Shown: piece after piece, positions 21,399 through 31,855 of the stretch | How the letters are laid out: each line of letters opens with the position of its first letter | How positions within the stretch are numbered: the first letter of the stretch is position 1 | DNA from: a bacterium | GTDB lineage: Bacteria > Patescibacteriota > Gracilibacteria > BD1-5 > UBA6164 | Length of the DNA: 64,000 bases | NCBI GenBank assembly: GCA_024635475.1 | Contig: JAGXIW010000003.1 | Coordinates: forward strand, 518,663 to 582,662 | Direction: 5' to 3' | The notes under the pieces: generated by a model | The model's database searches: none | The model's input: the letters and a program-made list of their open reading frames with translations, nothing else | What the model was told of the DNA's origin: nothing | Translations under genes and position numbers: made by a program

Positions 21399-22079
21399 TT
21401 ATTTTCTATTTATTATTACTTCAGATATTTCCATATTTTTTGGTAGATTAATAAAAGATAATATTAGATTTGAAAGAGCTTTTGCATCTAATAAACTTCA
21501 TATTTTTTTTCAAGTTAGATTACTTATTATGGTTTCTCTTCAGTTATCTCAAATATTTGAATCAGTATTTAATCATCCAGGATGAACTCAGATAACTCTA
21601 CATAAAGTATTTTTTAATTCAAGTCTCCAATTTTCTATGAGTCATCTTAATCACCATTTTGTTACACTATACATTGGCATAAACTCATTTCATTTGTATC
21701 CTATTGTGGCTCAAATGAAGATTAAATCTGAATTATTTTCTTTTATTGGTTTTGAAAGTCAAGAAAGCAATTGATTTTGTCATACTATATTTACTTTAAA
21801 AACTTCATCAGTATGATCAAAATCAGTATCATTTAGTTTTTCTATGTATCAGATTCAAGCACAACATATAATACAAGAAAAATCAGAATAATCTTTTTTT
21901 ATTAGAGTTATTGTATTTTCTATACTTTCTTTATTTGTTAAATCTGTTTCAATATATGAGATTTCTATACTTGGTTTTGTTCTAGAAAGTCAAATAACAT
22001 CATATCAGTTTTCTTGAAAAACTTTTGCTAATTCAAATCCTAGTCAATTACTAGCTCAAGTTATAATGATTTTTTTCAT
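21399..22079 (-). CDS. Short-chain dehydrogenase/reductase
   Basis: A 226-residue classical SDR with a Rossmann fold. The cofactor motif is ITGASNGLGFELAK, the NNAG-like segment is CCAGIG, and the active site has IGATIGYKG followed by Y-x-x-x-K in MYSVTKWGL. Then HPGGLNTD matches the family's PG motif. The substrate is unknown. It follows hicB on the same strand by about 34 bases, without evident functional link. Confidence 0.9.
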
Positions 22080-22113
22080 ATGCAAATTTTAATAAATAAA
22101 TTATTTGAAAATT

Positions 22114-22455
22114 CTAGCCATTCACCAAACACCTATTTTTTACAAATTCGCTTACATTGTCATATCAGTTTGCTTTTGCATTTATTTCTAGTTGCATTCT
22201 TTGTTTTGGGGTAAGTCTAAATTGGAATACTGAGGTTTTGTTTTGTGCTTGTTCGTCTTCAATTAATCAAGGGAGATCTTTTAAAAGCAAATCTAAGTCA
22301 TTCTTTCAATAAGGTTGAGATATTCAAGCTCATTCACATTTTATATATATTTCTTCTTCTTCAATAGTATCATAGATATATAAATTATATTTTTTTGTTC
22401 AAACAGGAATTATTATAATCCTTTCTGTTTCTGGTTTTATTATTTCTTCAAACAT
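22114..22455 (-). CDS. hicB: HicB-like antitoxin
   Basis: A 113-residue protein. The N-terminal half is a small alpha/beta domain (RIIIIPVGTKKYNLYIYDT...IYIKCEGAG), followed by a C-terminal segment FRLTPKQRMQLEINAKANGYDNVSEFV that looks like a ribbon-helix-helix DNA-binding motif, the usual HicB layout. The start at 22455 is preferred because it lies just after the hicA stop at 22466; the frame is open further upstream to an ATG at 22530. Assignment rests on the HicA-like neighbour. Confidence 0.65.
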
Positions 22456-22465
22456 AATTTTGTAA

Positions 22466-22707
22466 TTAGTGATTAAAATATCTTTTATACATTTTAGATA
22501 TTCTTTGTTTGTATATTGGTAGGGTATCATTTGAATGAACTGGATAAGTATAAACCAATCATTTTTCTTTATGTGTTATTTTTCTATGACTTCATTTTCA
22601 TTCATTGAAAACAAATCAAAGTTCAAAAAGTAAAATTTCAATTTCAGATAATTTTAAACTGTTAGGGTTACTTAATAGTTTTTCCTTAATTTTCTCTTTT
22701 TTGTCAT
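22466..22707 (-). CDS. hicA: HicA-like mRNA interferase toxin, apparent 1-nt frame shift near the start
   Basis: The frame encodes LKLSEIEILLFELGFVFNEG, then KGSHRKITHKE and YTYPVHSNDTLPIYKQRI. This fits HicA: the double-stranded-RNA-binding-like fold with catalytic His in GSHRK and a PVHSN segment. About 80 residues is the normal size. The only suitable ATG, at 22707, is one base out of frame with this domain. The discrepancy lies in the A-rich stretch after the ATG, and adding one A restores the frame. The upstream in-frame stretch has no ATG, GTG or TTG. Inactivation, slippage or a homopolymer error are all possible; coordinates may be off by one or two. Confidence 0.6.
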
Positions 22708-22729
22708 AAATTGTTATTTATGTATAGAC

Positions 22730-22757
22730 ATTATAATTATTTGTAATTACAATGCAA
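22730..22757 (-). promoter_or_regulatory. hicAB promoter with palindromic operator
   Basis: On the minus strand TTGCAT (22752-22757) and TATAAT (22730-22735) are 16 bases apart. The 12-bp palindrome TTGTAATTACAA fills most of the spacer, a sensible site for autoregulation by the RHH-type HicB. Confidence 0.55.
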
Positions 22758-22835
22758 ATAAAATATTTATAAAGAATATATACTTTAATATATTTACCGT
22801 ATATAATATATCTATACTTTTTTAAAAATCAAATA

Positions 22836-22868
22836 AAAAAAAGTCCACTCTTAAAAGTAAACTTTTTT
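22836..22868 (-). terminator. Terminator of the peroxiredoxin gene
   Basis: On the minus strand AAAAAGTTTACT pairs with AGTGGACTTTTT (two G-U pairs) and is followed by T-rich sequence, 18 bases after the stop. Confidence 0.6.
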
Positions 22869-22885
22869 CTATTTTAATTTTTCTA

Positions 22886-23509
22886 TTATTTATTCAAAGC
22901 TTCATAAACTTCTCAAGCTATCTTGATTGATGGAGTTAATGTTGTGTTTCACTTTACCCATTTTGCAGGACAAGCTATCCCTGGATTTGCTCTCATATGT
23001 TGAAGAGCTTCGATTTTTCTAATTACTTCATCACTATTTCTTCCTAGTGGTCCTGAAGTAACTTCGATAACTCTAACTATTCAGTCTGGATCAATTACAA
23101 AAGTACCTCTTCCAGCGATTCCAGTTTGTTCATCAAGTACATTATATGCATCAGCTATTTCTAAATTGTGATCAGAAAGCATCTTGTAAGGGAAATTTTG
23201 CATTAATCTCTCGTGTTTTACCCAAGCTCTGTGAGAGTAAACAGTATCAGTTGAAATAGTCAAAATCTCAACTCAAATAGTTTCAAATATATTTCTAGCA
23301 TCAGCCATATCTTTTAATTCTGTAGGACATACAAAAGTAAAATCAGCAGGATAGAAAAATAAAACAACCCATTTTCAAGCCAAGCTTCATAGACTTACGA
23401 TAGTTTCATCATCAACTAAAGGATCGTAAGCAGGTAAATTAAAATCTGGAGCTTCACAGTCTATTTTCACTTCTTTTAAGTATAATTCATTTTCATTACA
23501 ACAATTCAT
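22886..23509 (-). CDS. Typical 2-Cys peroxiredoxin (AhpC/Prx1)
   Basis: Reduces peroxides with a peroxidatic cysteine. The 207-residue protein shows the peroxidatic site [10 protein letters not shown] around residue 60 and the resolving site [10 protein letters not shown] near residue 180, with the intervening [12 protein letters not shown] and GTFVIDPDG. Length and order match the AhpC/Prx1 group. The first residues (MNCCNENE) add an extra Cys pair. It is monocistronic, with its own terminator. It is probably a main peroxide defence here, by inference. Confidence 0.95.
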
Positions 23510-23655
23510 ATTTAGAAAAGTTAGATAATAAAATTCTAAATGTTAGTTAATTGAATAATTTCAATTTTAACATTTCTCTAATTTTATATTTTTTTTGTTT
23601 TTAGTCAATTTTCGAGAAAAATATAAATTCTAGCTATAAAATTTATATAAAATTA

Positions 23656-23683
23656 TTGACAAATATAACAATATATTTATATT
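23656..23683 (+). promoter_or_regulatory. Promoter upstream of the 23717 gene
   Basis: TTGACA (23656-23661) and TATATT (23678-23683) with 16-nt spacing, the same arrangement as the trp promoter; ATG follows 33 bases later. Confidence 0.65.
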
Positions 23684-23716
23684 AATAATAAGCTAATTTT
23701 TTTTAATACAATTTTT

Positions 23717-24436
23717 ATGTTAAACAAACAAGAACAATATCCATTTTCTCCTTGAACTGTAGAATGAGAAGCTTTAAAAAAAATAAAACCAGAAGAAAGA
23801 TTTGCTATACTTCAAAATACAGAAGTTTGGGATGAAGCAGAAAGAATGAATTCAAAAATTAATTTAGCATTTCTAGAAAGAGGTCCTAAAAGAATTTTAG
23901 AAAGAATAAAAAATGAAAATCATCCTAGATATGATTGATTAGTAAATTGGCTTCAATACAGTCGTTTAAATTTAAACTGGTTTAAAGAAAATATATGAAC
24001 AAATTTTGATTTAGTTTCGGATTGAATAATGCTACTTTGAGATGTATTTGAATTGGAAAATGAAACTATAGAAAGTATAGAAACTAACAAAGGAATAAAT
24101 GGTGTAGTAAATGATTGAAAAGGTACAAAATTTACTTTTTATGCAGCTTTAGATTATGCTAAAAAAGTATGAAAAATAGTCCCAACTGAATGGCATAAAT
24201 ACAAATGGTTTCTACCTTGAAGTGAAGAAAATAAAATAAATTTTTTAATAGATGTATTATGATTACAATATAATGGGGTTTGTTATCCAAATTTCTCGGG
24301 ACATTATGGCTCTGTAGGTTATTATTGTAGCTCTAAAGAGGAGATGTTATATATCTCTCCTAATACACTTAATAGTCGAGCTTACGGTTCTAAAGGTGCT
24401 ATGGCATCTCTTAGGTGTATTAAGAAAAAGAACTAA
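23717..24436 (+). CDS. Protein with a C-terminal FISUMP/C-type-lectin-like domain
   Basis: A 239-residue protein with no signal peptide. The N-terminal two thirds (residues 1-170) is unknown. The C-terminus has WFLPGSEENKINFL, GVCYPNFSGHYGSVGYYCSS and GAMASLRCIKKK, the pattern of Fibrobacter-paralogous/formylglycine-enzyme-like lectin folds. Glycines are TGA-encoded through most of the N-terminal part, but about seven in the last 60 residues are all GGN, and that stretch is visibly richer in GC. It has its own promoter and a strong terminator. Such folds serve as variable proteins of retroelements, but no reverse transcriptase or template repeat is nearby. Confidence 0.65.
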
Positions 24437-24464
24437 TTATTCGATTCTTTATACTTTATATTAC

Positions 24465-24513
24465 AAAAAAATCTTTTTAATAAACAAAAAACTTATTAAA
24501 AAGATTTTTTTTT
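24465..24513 (+). terminator. Bidirectional terminator
   Basis: A perfect long stem AAAAAAATCTTTTTAATAA / TTATTAAAAAGATTTTTTT with a 9-nt loop and a T-run, 29 bases after the 23717 gene. The rest of the gap up to aspS (24514-24635) is AT-rich with no further feature. Confidence 0.8.
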
Positions 24514-24635
24514 GCATAATTCATTTTGAAACAGTGCAAAAGTAAAATAAAATTTGAAAAATTTATATTTTTTATATAATCATATAATCATACTTTTAAT
24601 TGGGTATAAAATTTGTTTATTTTTATTATAAAATT

Positions 24636-26408
24636 ATGTTAAGAACAATTACATGTAACGAATTAACTTTAGAAAATATATGACAAGAAGTAATTCTTTG
24701 TTGATGGGTAAGCAATAGAAGAGATCATGGGGGAATTATCTTTATAGATTTAAGAGATAGATATGGATTGACTCAAATAGTTTTTGATCCAGAAGATGAT
24801 AAACAAGCATGGCTTGAAGCAAGTGATTTTAGAAGTGAATATGTTGTTCAAGTAATTTGAAATGTTAGACCTAGACCAGAATGACAAAGTAATAAAAATC
24901 TAAAAACTTGAGAAATTGAAGTAATTATCTATAAAACTAGATTATTATCAAGTTCAAAAACTCCACCATTTGAATTAGACGATTTTGGAGGATTAGCAAA
25001 TGAAGAAGTAAGATATAAGCATAGATATATAGATTTAAGAAGAAAAAAAGTACTTGATAATGTTAAATTTAGATCTAAATTTCTAAATTTTACTAGAAAT
25101 TGGTTTGTAGATAATGATTTTTTAGAAGTTCAAACACCTATTTTTACAGTTTCAAGTCCAGAATGAGCAAGAGATTTTTTAGTTCCATCAAGACTTAATC
25201 CTGGTAAATTTTATGCACTTCCTCAAGCTCCACAACAATACAAACAATTACTTATGGTAGGTTGAATCGATAAGTATTTTCAAGTTGCTCCTTGTTTTAG
25301 AGATGAAGATCCTAGAGCTGATAGACATGCTTGTGAATTTTATCAAATTGATTGTGAAATGAGTTTTGTTGAACAGGATGATATTTTTAAAGTAGTTGAA
25401 AGTTATATCAGAGATGTAGTTAAATGAGTAAGTAATAAAGAAATTCCAGAAAGTTTTTACACTATGAGTTATGACGAAGCTATGGATAATTATGGTAGTG
25501 ATAAACCGGATTTGAGATTTGGAATGAAATTTGTTGATTTAACAGATATATTTGCAAATAGTAGTTTTTCAGTATTTAAAAATATATATGATACATCTTG
25601 AGTTATAAAAGCAATTAAATTGGAATGAAAATCAATGAGTAGAAAAGATATAGATGATTTGACACAAATTGCTATAAAAGCCTGAGCAAAATGACTTGCA
25701 TACATAATTTATGATGCAGTAGAATGACCAAGATCACCAATTTTAAAATTTTTTAGTGAAGAAGAAATAAAAGAAATGGAGGCAAGACTTGAGCCAAAAA
25801 CTTGAGATATAATTTTTTTCTCAGCAAATGAATTTAAAAGAGCAGTTTCAGTACTTAATATTGTTAGACTTGCTTTAAGAGATAAATTTGAATTAGCAGA
25901 TAAAAATAAACTTTCTTTTGCTTGGATTGTAGATTTTCCTATGTTTCAACAAGATCCTGTAACTGGAAAACTTGATTTTGAACATAATCCTTTTTCTATG
26001 CCTCATGGTTGAGTTGAAGCATTTGAGAGATTGGATTTATTAAATATAAAAGCTATTCAATATGATTTATCTTGTAATTGATATGAAATACTTTCAGGGT
26101 CTATAAGAAATCATGATATAGAAAGTTTGGTAAAAGCTTTTTCTCTAGTTTGAAGAGATAAACAAGAAGTAATAGACAAATTTGGTGCTATGTACGAAGC
26201 ATTTCAATACTGAGTACCTCCTCATGGAGGATTTGCTATAGGAATGGATAGATTTATGATGATATTAATTGATGAGGACAATATAAGGGAAGTTTATGCA
26301 TTTCCTAAATCATGAAGATGACAAGATGTTATGATGAATACTCCTTCTACAATAGATCAAACACAACTTGATGAATTACATATAGAAATAAAACCAATAG
26401 AACTTTAA
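24636..26408 (+). CDS. aspS: Aspartyl-tRNA synthetase
   Basis: Charges tRNA-Asp. The 590-residue bacterial-type class II enzyme starts with the OB-fold anticodon domain ([20 protein letters not shown]), then [16 protein letters not shown], motif 2 [12 protein letters not shown], the bacterial GAD insertion domain in the middle, and motif 3 [14 protein letters not shown] near the C-terminus. It is followed by corA 21 bases downstream. Most glycines, including several in motifs, are TGA. Whether it also charges tRNA-Asn cannot be told from sequence alone. Confidence 0.97.
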
Positions 26409-26429
26409 TTAATTATTAAGTTTTTTTTC

Positions 26430-27344
26430 ATGCTTAGACAAATAAATATAAAAGATATTTTATGGGTAGATGGGGTTAATGTTACTAAATCTGAATTACT
26501 CTCAGTTGTTAGACATTATGATTTTCATGAACTTGATATAGAAGCCTGTTTAGAAGAAAATCAAAGAGCCAGAATAGATTACTATGATGATTATATGTTT
26601 ATAACTCTTCATTTTCCTAAGTACAACACAAAAAGTCAGATTTATGAATTAAATGAGTTTAATATATTTTTATGAAAAAATTATATACTTACTTTTAGGA
26701 ATTATCCTTGAAATCATATAGATAATATATTTGAACAATACAAAAAATTGGATATAGATGAAGATAATAAAATGAAAATATCTTCTTGATATGTGCTTTA
26801 TGAGATTATTCAATCTATGCTTGAAAAAGTATTTAGAGTTGCAGAGAGGATTACTATGGATGTAAAAGTCATAGAAAGAAATGTTTTTTCTTGAGCTTCA
26901 TCTTCTCTAGTAAAAGATATAATGATCAAAAAAAGAAATATAATGATGCTAAAGAATATGTTTAAACCTCAAATCACTGTATTAAATCAGTTGGAGTTTA
27001 ATATGAATAAATTATTTGCATGAAAGATAGAAGAATATTTCGAAGATTTAGAAGACAAATTAAGCCAAATAGTTAATGAAATAATTTTACTTGATGAGTA
27101 TATTTGATCTATAGAAGTCTCATATAAGACTATAATTGATATAAGAACAAACTCAGTTATTAAAATTCTTACAGTTGTTTCAACTTATACATTTCCGATG
27201 ATGTTAATAACGAGTTTTTATGGAATGAATGTAAAAACACCACTTCAAGATAATTCAATGTTTGTTCTTTCTGCAATATTTTGAAGTACTTTATTTGTTA
27301 TACTTACTTTATATTGGTACTTTAGAGAAGCTAATAAAAAATAA
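26430..27344 (+). CDS. corA: CorA-family magnesium/divalent cation channel
   Basis: A 304-residue CorA-type channel. The cytoplasmic N-terminal domain (residues 1-240, with HELDIEACLEENQRARIDYY) leads through a long stalk helix to two transmembrane helices at the C-terminus, separated by the signature selectivity loop YGMN. It is co-oriented with aspS and ends at a strong bidirectional terminator. Confidence 0.92.
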
Positions 27345-27387
27345 CAAAAAGACCAATCTTGTAAGATTGGTCTTTTTGTTATTTTTT
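27343..27387. terminator. Bidirectional terminator between corA and the 27390 gene
   Basis: An 18-bp perfect stem AACAAAAAGACCAATCTT / AAGATTGGTCTTTTTGTT with a 2-nt spacer and a following T-run; it serves both convergent genes. Confidence 0.9.
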
Positions 27388-27389
27388 AA

Positions 27390-27863
27390 TTAATTATAAG
27401 CTATTACAGAATCACTTGTTATTTTTGTTTCTCATCATTTAGGTACTACTTTATTTTTCTCGTCAGATTTATCTCAATCATCATTTGGTATTATGTCAAA
27501 AGGTGGGATATATCATCCAGGTTTTTTTGCATCTTCTTGATTACTATCACTTAAAGCTTTTGCATTATTTTCGTCAGTATCTTGTGAAGAAATATAAGAT
27601 GGAGTATTTTCCTCATCCCCAGGCTTTAATATATCTTCTCTAAGTAATTTATTTAGTGCTTCTCTTGTTTCTTCTATAATTCATTGTTCATTATTTTCAG
27701 GAGGTGTATTATTTCAATCAACATTTTGTATTTTTTTATCTAATTCTTTTTTTACATCTTTAAACCTACCTTGAGTAAAAATAAACATCTCTTTAATTTC
27801 ACTTAAAAAAGATTTAGAATCTTTAGGTTCATTTCATTTATTATTTGTTTCTGGTCCTGACAT
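27390..27863 (-). CDS. Hypothetical acidic protein
   Basis: A 157-residue hydrophilic protein without signal peptide, membrane segment or recognised domain. It is rich in Asp, Glu, Asn and Lys, with one short helical stretch (FLSEIKEMFIFTQGRFKDVKK) and a Pro/Gly-containing C-terminus. It has low-complexity, probably disordered character. It lies between corA, on the opposite strand, and another small charged protein about 100 bases upstream on the same strand. Confidence 0.6.
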
Positions 27864-27959
27864 AATTTTATATTAAAAAATAAATTATATAGTTATATTA
27901 ACATATATAATTTATTTATGCAATAAAATTATGTTTTAAAAAAAAATTATAGATAGTTA

Positions 27960-28193
27960 TTATCTACCTCTTGAAGCACCTCTTCAAACTCTCATTTTAT
28001 TACTAAAATTATTTCACATTCATCATCTAAATTGATTTCCCTTTGGAAAAGTAGCTCCAAATTTAGGAATAGGTGATTTTTGGGGAATAACTTTTGGTTT
28101 TTCTATTACTTCCTCATTTATTTCTTTAATCTCATCTTCATTCTGTTCATCTAATTCGATATTTTCATCGTTATTAGGGATAATATCTGTCAT
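27960..28193 (-). CDS. Small acidic protein with an RG-rich tail
   Basis: A 77-residue frame from ATG at 28193 to TAA TAA. The N-terminal half is strongly acidic (NDENIELDEQNEDEIKEINE), the C-terminal half is basic and glycine/arginine rich (FRGGMGNNFSNKMRVGRG). The tail resembles RGG-type nucleic-acid-binding tails, by inference only. It contains four UGA glycines and two adjacent stops. No family recognised. Confidence 0.55.
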
Positions 28194-28350
28194 ATATATT
28201 TTATTATTTTATAAATATTTTAATTTGTAAATATTATTGTATTCAAATATTTTTTTTTGCAAATATAATAAGTACATTAAAAATTTTAAAATTGCATTTC
28301 TAAATAAATACATATAATTTGGGAAATATTTATTTTATTATATTTTACAA

Positions 28351-29727
28351 GTGTTAGCAAAAGTTACGATAATATGAAGACCAAATGTGTGAAAATCAAG
28401 TTTTTTCAATATGTATACAGGACATAAGATAGCTATAGTTGCGGATGAGCCAGGAACTACTAGAGATATTTCAGAGTTTGAGTTTAGAGATGATGATAAC
28501 AATTTAACTTATATATTGTCAGATTCTGGATGACTTGATTTTTCTAGTACAAACGAAGAAATAGCAAAAGATATAATTGATAGAACAGCAAGAACTATTG
28601 AAGAAAGTGATTTACTTATATGGCTTTTGGAATATGACAGATTTACTGAACTTGATGAGAGAATTTTAAAATTACTTAAAAGTAAAACAGCAAAAGAAGT
28701 TATTTTGGTTGCAAATAAAGCAGATAATGAGAAAAAAGTAATGGAATCTTATAGTTTAGCTTGAACTTGATGATATAAAGAATTTTTCCCAGTTTCAGTT
28801 TCTCATAATAGATGAATTCGGGAAGTAAAAAAATATGTTGCAGATTTTTTAACAGAAAAATGACTTAATTATATAGAAGAAGAAGTAGATGATAGTTATA
28901 TAAAACTTGCAATTATATGAAGACCAAATGTAGGGAAATCAAGTATAATCAATGCTCTTGTATGAAAAGATAGAGTAATGGTTAAAGATATGGCTTGAAC
29001 TACAAGAGATAGTATAGATACAAAGTTTACTTATAATGAACAAAATTTTATACTGATAGATACAGCTTGAATAAGAAGACTTAGTAAAGTTTGAACTAGA
29101 AATATAGAAAACTGGTCAATTATGAGAACAGAAAGAGCTATAACTAGAGCAGATATAGTTGTTGTTGTTGTTGATGCTTTTGAATGAGTTGTTTGACAAG
29201 ATCTGTCTATAGTAAGTAGAAGTTTAGAGGAAAATAAGTGACTTGTAATAGTATTAAATAAATGGGATAAAGTATTAGCGAAGCCTTGAATAGATAAAGA
29301 TAAGATTATGGATAAATATCTGGCATACTTAAAAGAAAAAATGGATTTCCTACCTTGGGTATCTACTATATTTACTTCAGCGACTGAAAAAAAGAGAGTT
29401 AATGAGATTTTGGATAGTGCAATTTGAATAGATAAAGAAAGAAAAAAGAGAGTAAAAACGGCTATTTTTAATGAATTTTTAGGACAGGTAGTATTAAAAC
29501 ATGCACCTAGCGGGAATAAAAAATCTCATAATCCAAAGATTTATTATGGTAGTCAGGTTGATACTAATCCTCCAAAATTTGTAGTCACGGTAAATAATCC
29601 TGATCATTTTCACTTCTCATACAAGAGGTACTTAGAAAATCGTATAAGAGATACTTTCTGATTTTTTGGAACTCCTATTGTTTTAGAATTAAAATGAAGA
29701 GGGAAAAATATTGATAAAAGAAAATAA
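28351..29727 (+). CDS. der: Ribosome assembly GTPase Der (EngA)
   Basis: A double-GTPase needed for 50S ribosome assembly. The 458-residue protein has two G domains, each with the P-loop GRPNVGKSS (near residues 9 and 190), DEPGTTRD or DMAGTTRD switch I, G3 DSGG/DTAG, and NKAD or NKWD G4, followed by the C-terminal KH-like domain. In these P-loops both glycines, or the first, are encoded by TGA; this is the clearest proof of the code in the window. GTG is chosen as start because no ATG precedes the first P-loop. A rare CGG is codon 157. Confidence 0.97.
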
Positions 29728-29728
29728 T

Positions 29729-29762
29729 AAAAAAATGAAATGATTTATCATTTCATTTTTTT
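29729..29762 (+). terminator. der terminator
   Basis: Perfect stem AAAAAAATGAAATGA / TCATTTCATTTTTTT with a 4-nt loop directly after the stop. Confidence 0.85.
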
Positions 29763-29774
29763 ATTATTTTACTT

Positions 29775-29868
29775 TGTCATCCTGAGAGTAACGAAGGATC
29801 CCTTTAAAATCTTAATATACTAAAAACAATGTTTAAGGGATTCTTCGGTAAAAAACCTCAGAATGACA
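29775..29868. repeat. Palindromic repeat (GTCATCCTGAG type), intergenic
   Basis: TGTCATCCTGAG...GAAGGATCCC opposed to AAGGGATTCTTC...CTCAGAATGACA, between der and the ABC ATPase gene. Same family as the element inside trpB. Confidence 0.85.
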
Positions 29869-29893
29869 CTGTTCATTTTTTTGTTTAATTTTA

Positions 29894-30604
29894 TTACTCA
29901 ACCTTTTCTATATGATGAATAAAATAATCCTCTAGATTTTCATCTATGTCTTTTACTTTCTTTGATTCAACTATAATTTTTCATTTATGAATTATACTGA
30001 TTTTATTACACATACTTTCAGCATCTGCAAGTATATGAGTGTTAAAAAAAATTGTCGTTCATTCTTCTTTTAATTCTAAAAGTAAGTCTTTTATCATTTT
30101 TCTACCTATTGGATCAAGTCAACTCATAGGTTCATCTAAAAATAAAAGTTTAGGGTCATTGATTATTGATTGAGCAAGTCATATTCTTTGAAGCATTCAT
30201 TTACTATAATCACTTAACCTTTTATTTCAGGCACTTTTTAAGCCTACTTTTTTAAGCAGGTTGTCTATTTTATTTTCTAGTTTTTTAGAATCTATATCAA
30301 AAAATTTACCATTAAATCTTAGAAATTCTGCTCAAGTTAGATGTTTATAAAGATAAGTATTTTCTGGCATAAATCAGATTTTTTCTTTTGATTTTATAGA
30401 TAATCATTCTTCTCAAAATATTTTAATTTCTCATTCTTCTGGCTCTATAAGCCCTAAAACACATTTCATTGCTGTTGTCTTTCAAGCTCCATTTGGTCAT
30501 AAAAATCCATATATATCTCATTTTTCAACATCAAAACTAACTTCAGATAAGATTTTATTTCAATTTAGATATTTTGTTACATTTTTAAGTTCAAGTATTT
30601 TCAT
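29894..30604 (-). CDS. ABC transporter ATP-binding protein (CcmA/NatA type)
   Basis: A 236-residue ATPase of the DR/NatA-like ABC group. Walker A is FLGPNGAGKTTAMK, the signature region SDYSKGMLQRIGLAQ, Walker B LLFLDEPMSGLDP, and the switch His in FFNTHILADAE. No permease is adjacent: the neighbours are der, convergent, and frr, divergent. Its membrane partner must be encoded elsewhere. The glycine of GMLQR in the signature is TGA-encoded. Confidence 0.93.
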
Positions 30605-30805
30605 AGAGATGCAAAAGTTAAGAATTAATATTTATTAATCTTAAAGACTAAAAATTTAGTAAAAATATTTTATATAAAAATTTATTTAAAACAAGTTTGA
30701 TTTTATAAAAAAAATAATATAATTGACGAGTATCAAGACTGCAACTATTAAATTTGAAAACTATTCAATGCTAATAATTTATATTTATTTACTTACTATT
30801 TATTT

Positions 30806-31351
30806 ATGTTAGAAAAAGCTCGTGAATGAATTAAAAAAGCTATAACTCATCTAGAAACTGAGTTTTCTAAGTTACAACTTGGAAGAGCAAATCCAGCAAT
30901 GGTTGAATGAATTCTAGTTGATCAATATTGAAGTTTAGGACCTATTAAAAATGCTGCATCTTTGACTTTACTTGATTCTCAAACCATTTCTATACAACCA
31001 TGGGATAGAACTCTTATTCATAAGATTGCAAAAGCGATTACAGAAGAAAATTTATGATTAAATCCTCAAACTAATGCAGATGGTATAATGATAAAAGTAC
31101 CACCATTGACAGAAGAAAGGAGAAGAGAAGCTGTAAAAATAGCTAGAAATATGTTGGAAGAAGCAAAAGTATGAATTAGAAATGCAAGAGCTGATTCTCA
31201 TAAGTTTATATCTCAAGCTGAAGAATCAAAAGAAATAAGTGAAGATATAGCAAAGGATTATGAAAGAGATTTACAAAAACTAGTAGATGATGCAAATAAA
31301 CAAGTTGAGGAATTATTTAAAAAGAAAGAAGTTGATATAATGAAAATTTAA
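30806..31351 (+). CDS. frr: Ribosome recycling factor
   Basis: Splits post-termination ribosomes with EF-G. The 181-residue protein matches RRF over its length: LQLGRANPAMVEGILVDQYG near the N-terminus, the QPWDRTLIHKIAKAI segment, and VPPLTEERRREAVKIAR leading into the long C-terminal helix. It is flanked by a strong terminator. In a UGA-recoding cell the RF1-type factor and RRF remain while RF2 is expected to be absent; that is known biology of code 25, not seen here. Confidence 0.96.
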
Positions 31352-31390
31352 AAAAAAGACATTTCCAGAATTCGGGAAATGTCTTTTTTT
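31351..31390. terminator. frr terminator
   Basis: Stem AAAAAAAGACATTTCC / GGGAAATGTCTTTTTTT with loop AGAATTC directly after the stop; it probably works in both directions. Confidence 0.85.
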
Positions 31391-31406
31391 AATAATACTA
31401 AGATAT

Positions 31407-31847
31407 TTAAGGGCGATTTGTAAGTCCTTTTAATAAATTAGAACATTTTTTTCAAATATTACTTATCAAATTAGGTAATCTATTTTTTTCTTCGTAAAGT
31501 TCTTTATAGAATTGATGAATTAATAAAAAACTAGAAGGAGCTGAATTTGGAGTTTCATTAGAAGTATATATTTGATTTGATAAATACTCTATCATTCAAC
31601 TAATATCGTAATCTTTATTAGTAATTTTTTTAAGTTCTGTTTGTATTCATCATGATATAACTCTATTTAAGAATGGTACTATACACTCTGATTGTAAAGT
31701 TTGTAATTCCTTATCATTTAAAAAGTATCAGTAATTTTTTTTTCTTTCTACATAAAATTTTATAGGATTAGTTCACAATTTACTAACTAATTGTTCTAGA
31801 CTTAATCCATTTGATTGTTCTTTAGTATTTCAAGTATTTAGAGTCAT
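31407..31847 (-). CDS. Hypothetical protein
   Basis: A 146-residue soluble protein with no recognised domain. It is predicted mostly helical, for example LSLEQLVSKLGTNPIKFYVE and a C-terminal helix FLLIHQFYKELYEEKNR. Two cysteines are present. It follows proS by 8 bases on the same strand, so it is probably co-transcribed with it. No signal peptide. Confidence 0.55.
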
Positions 31848-31855
31848 AAATAATT

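Noticed and set aside
23717..24436. Confirmed diversity-generating retroelement target
   Set aside because: No reverse transcriptase, accessory protein or template repeat is present in the window, so only a lectin-like fold is claimed.
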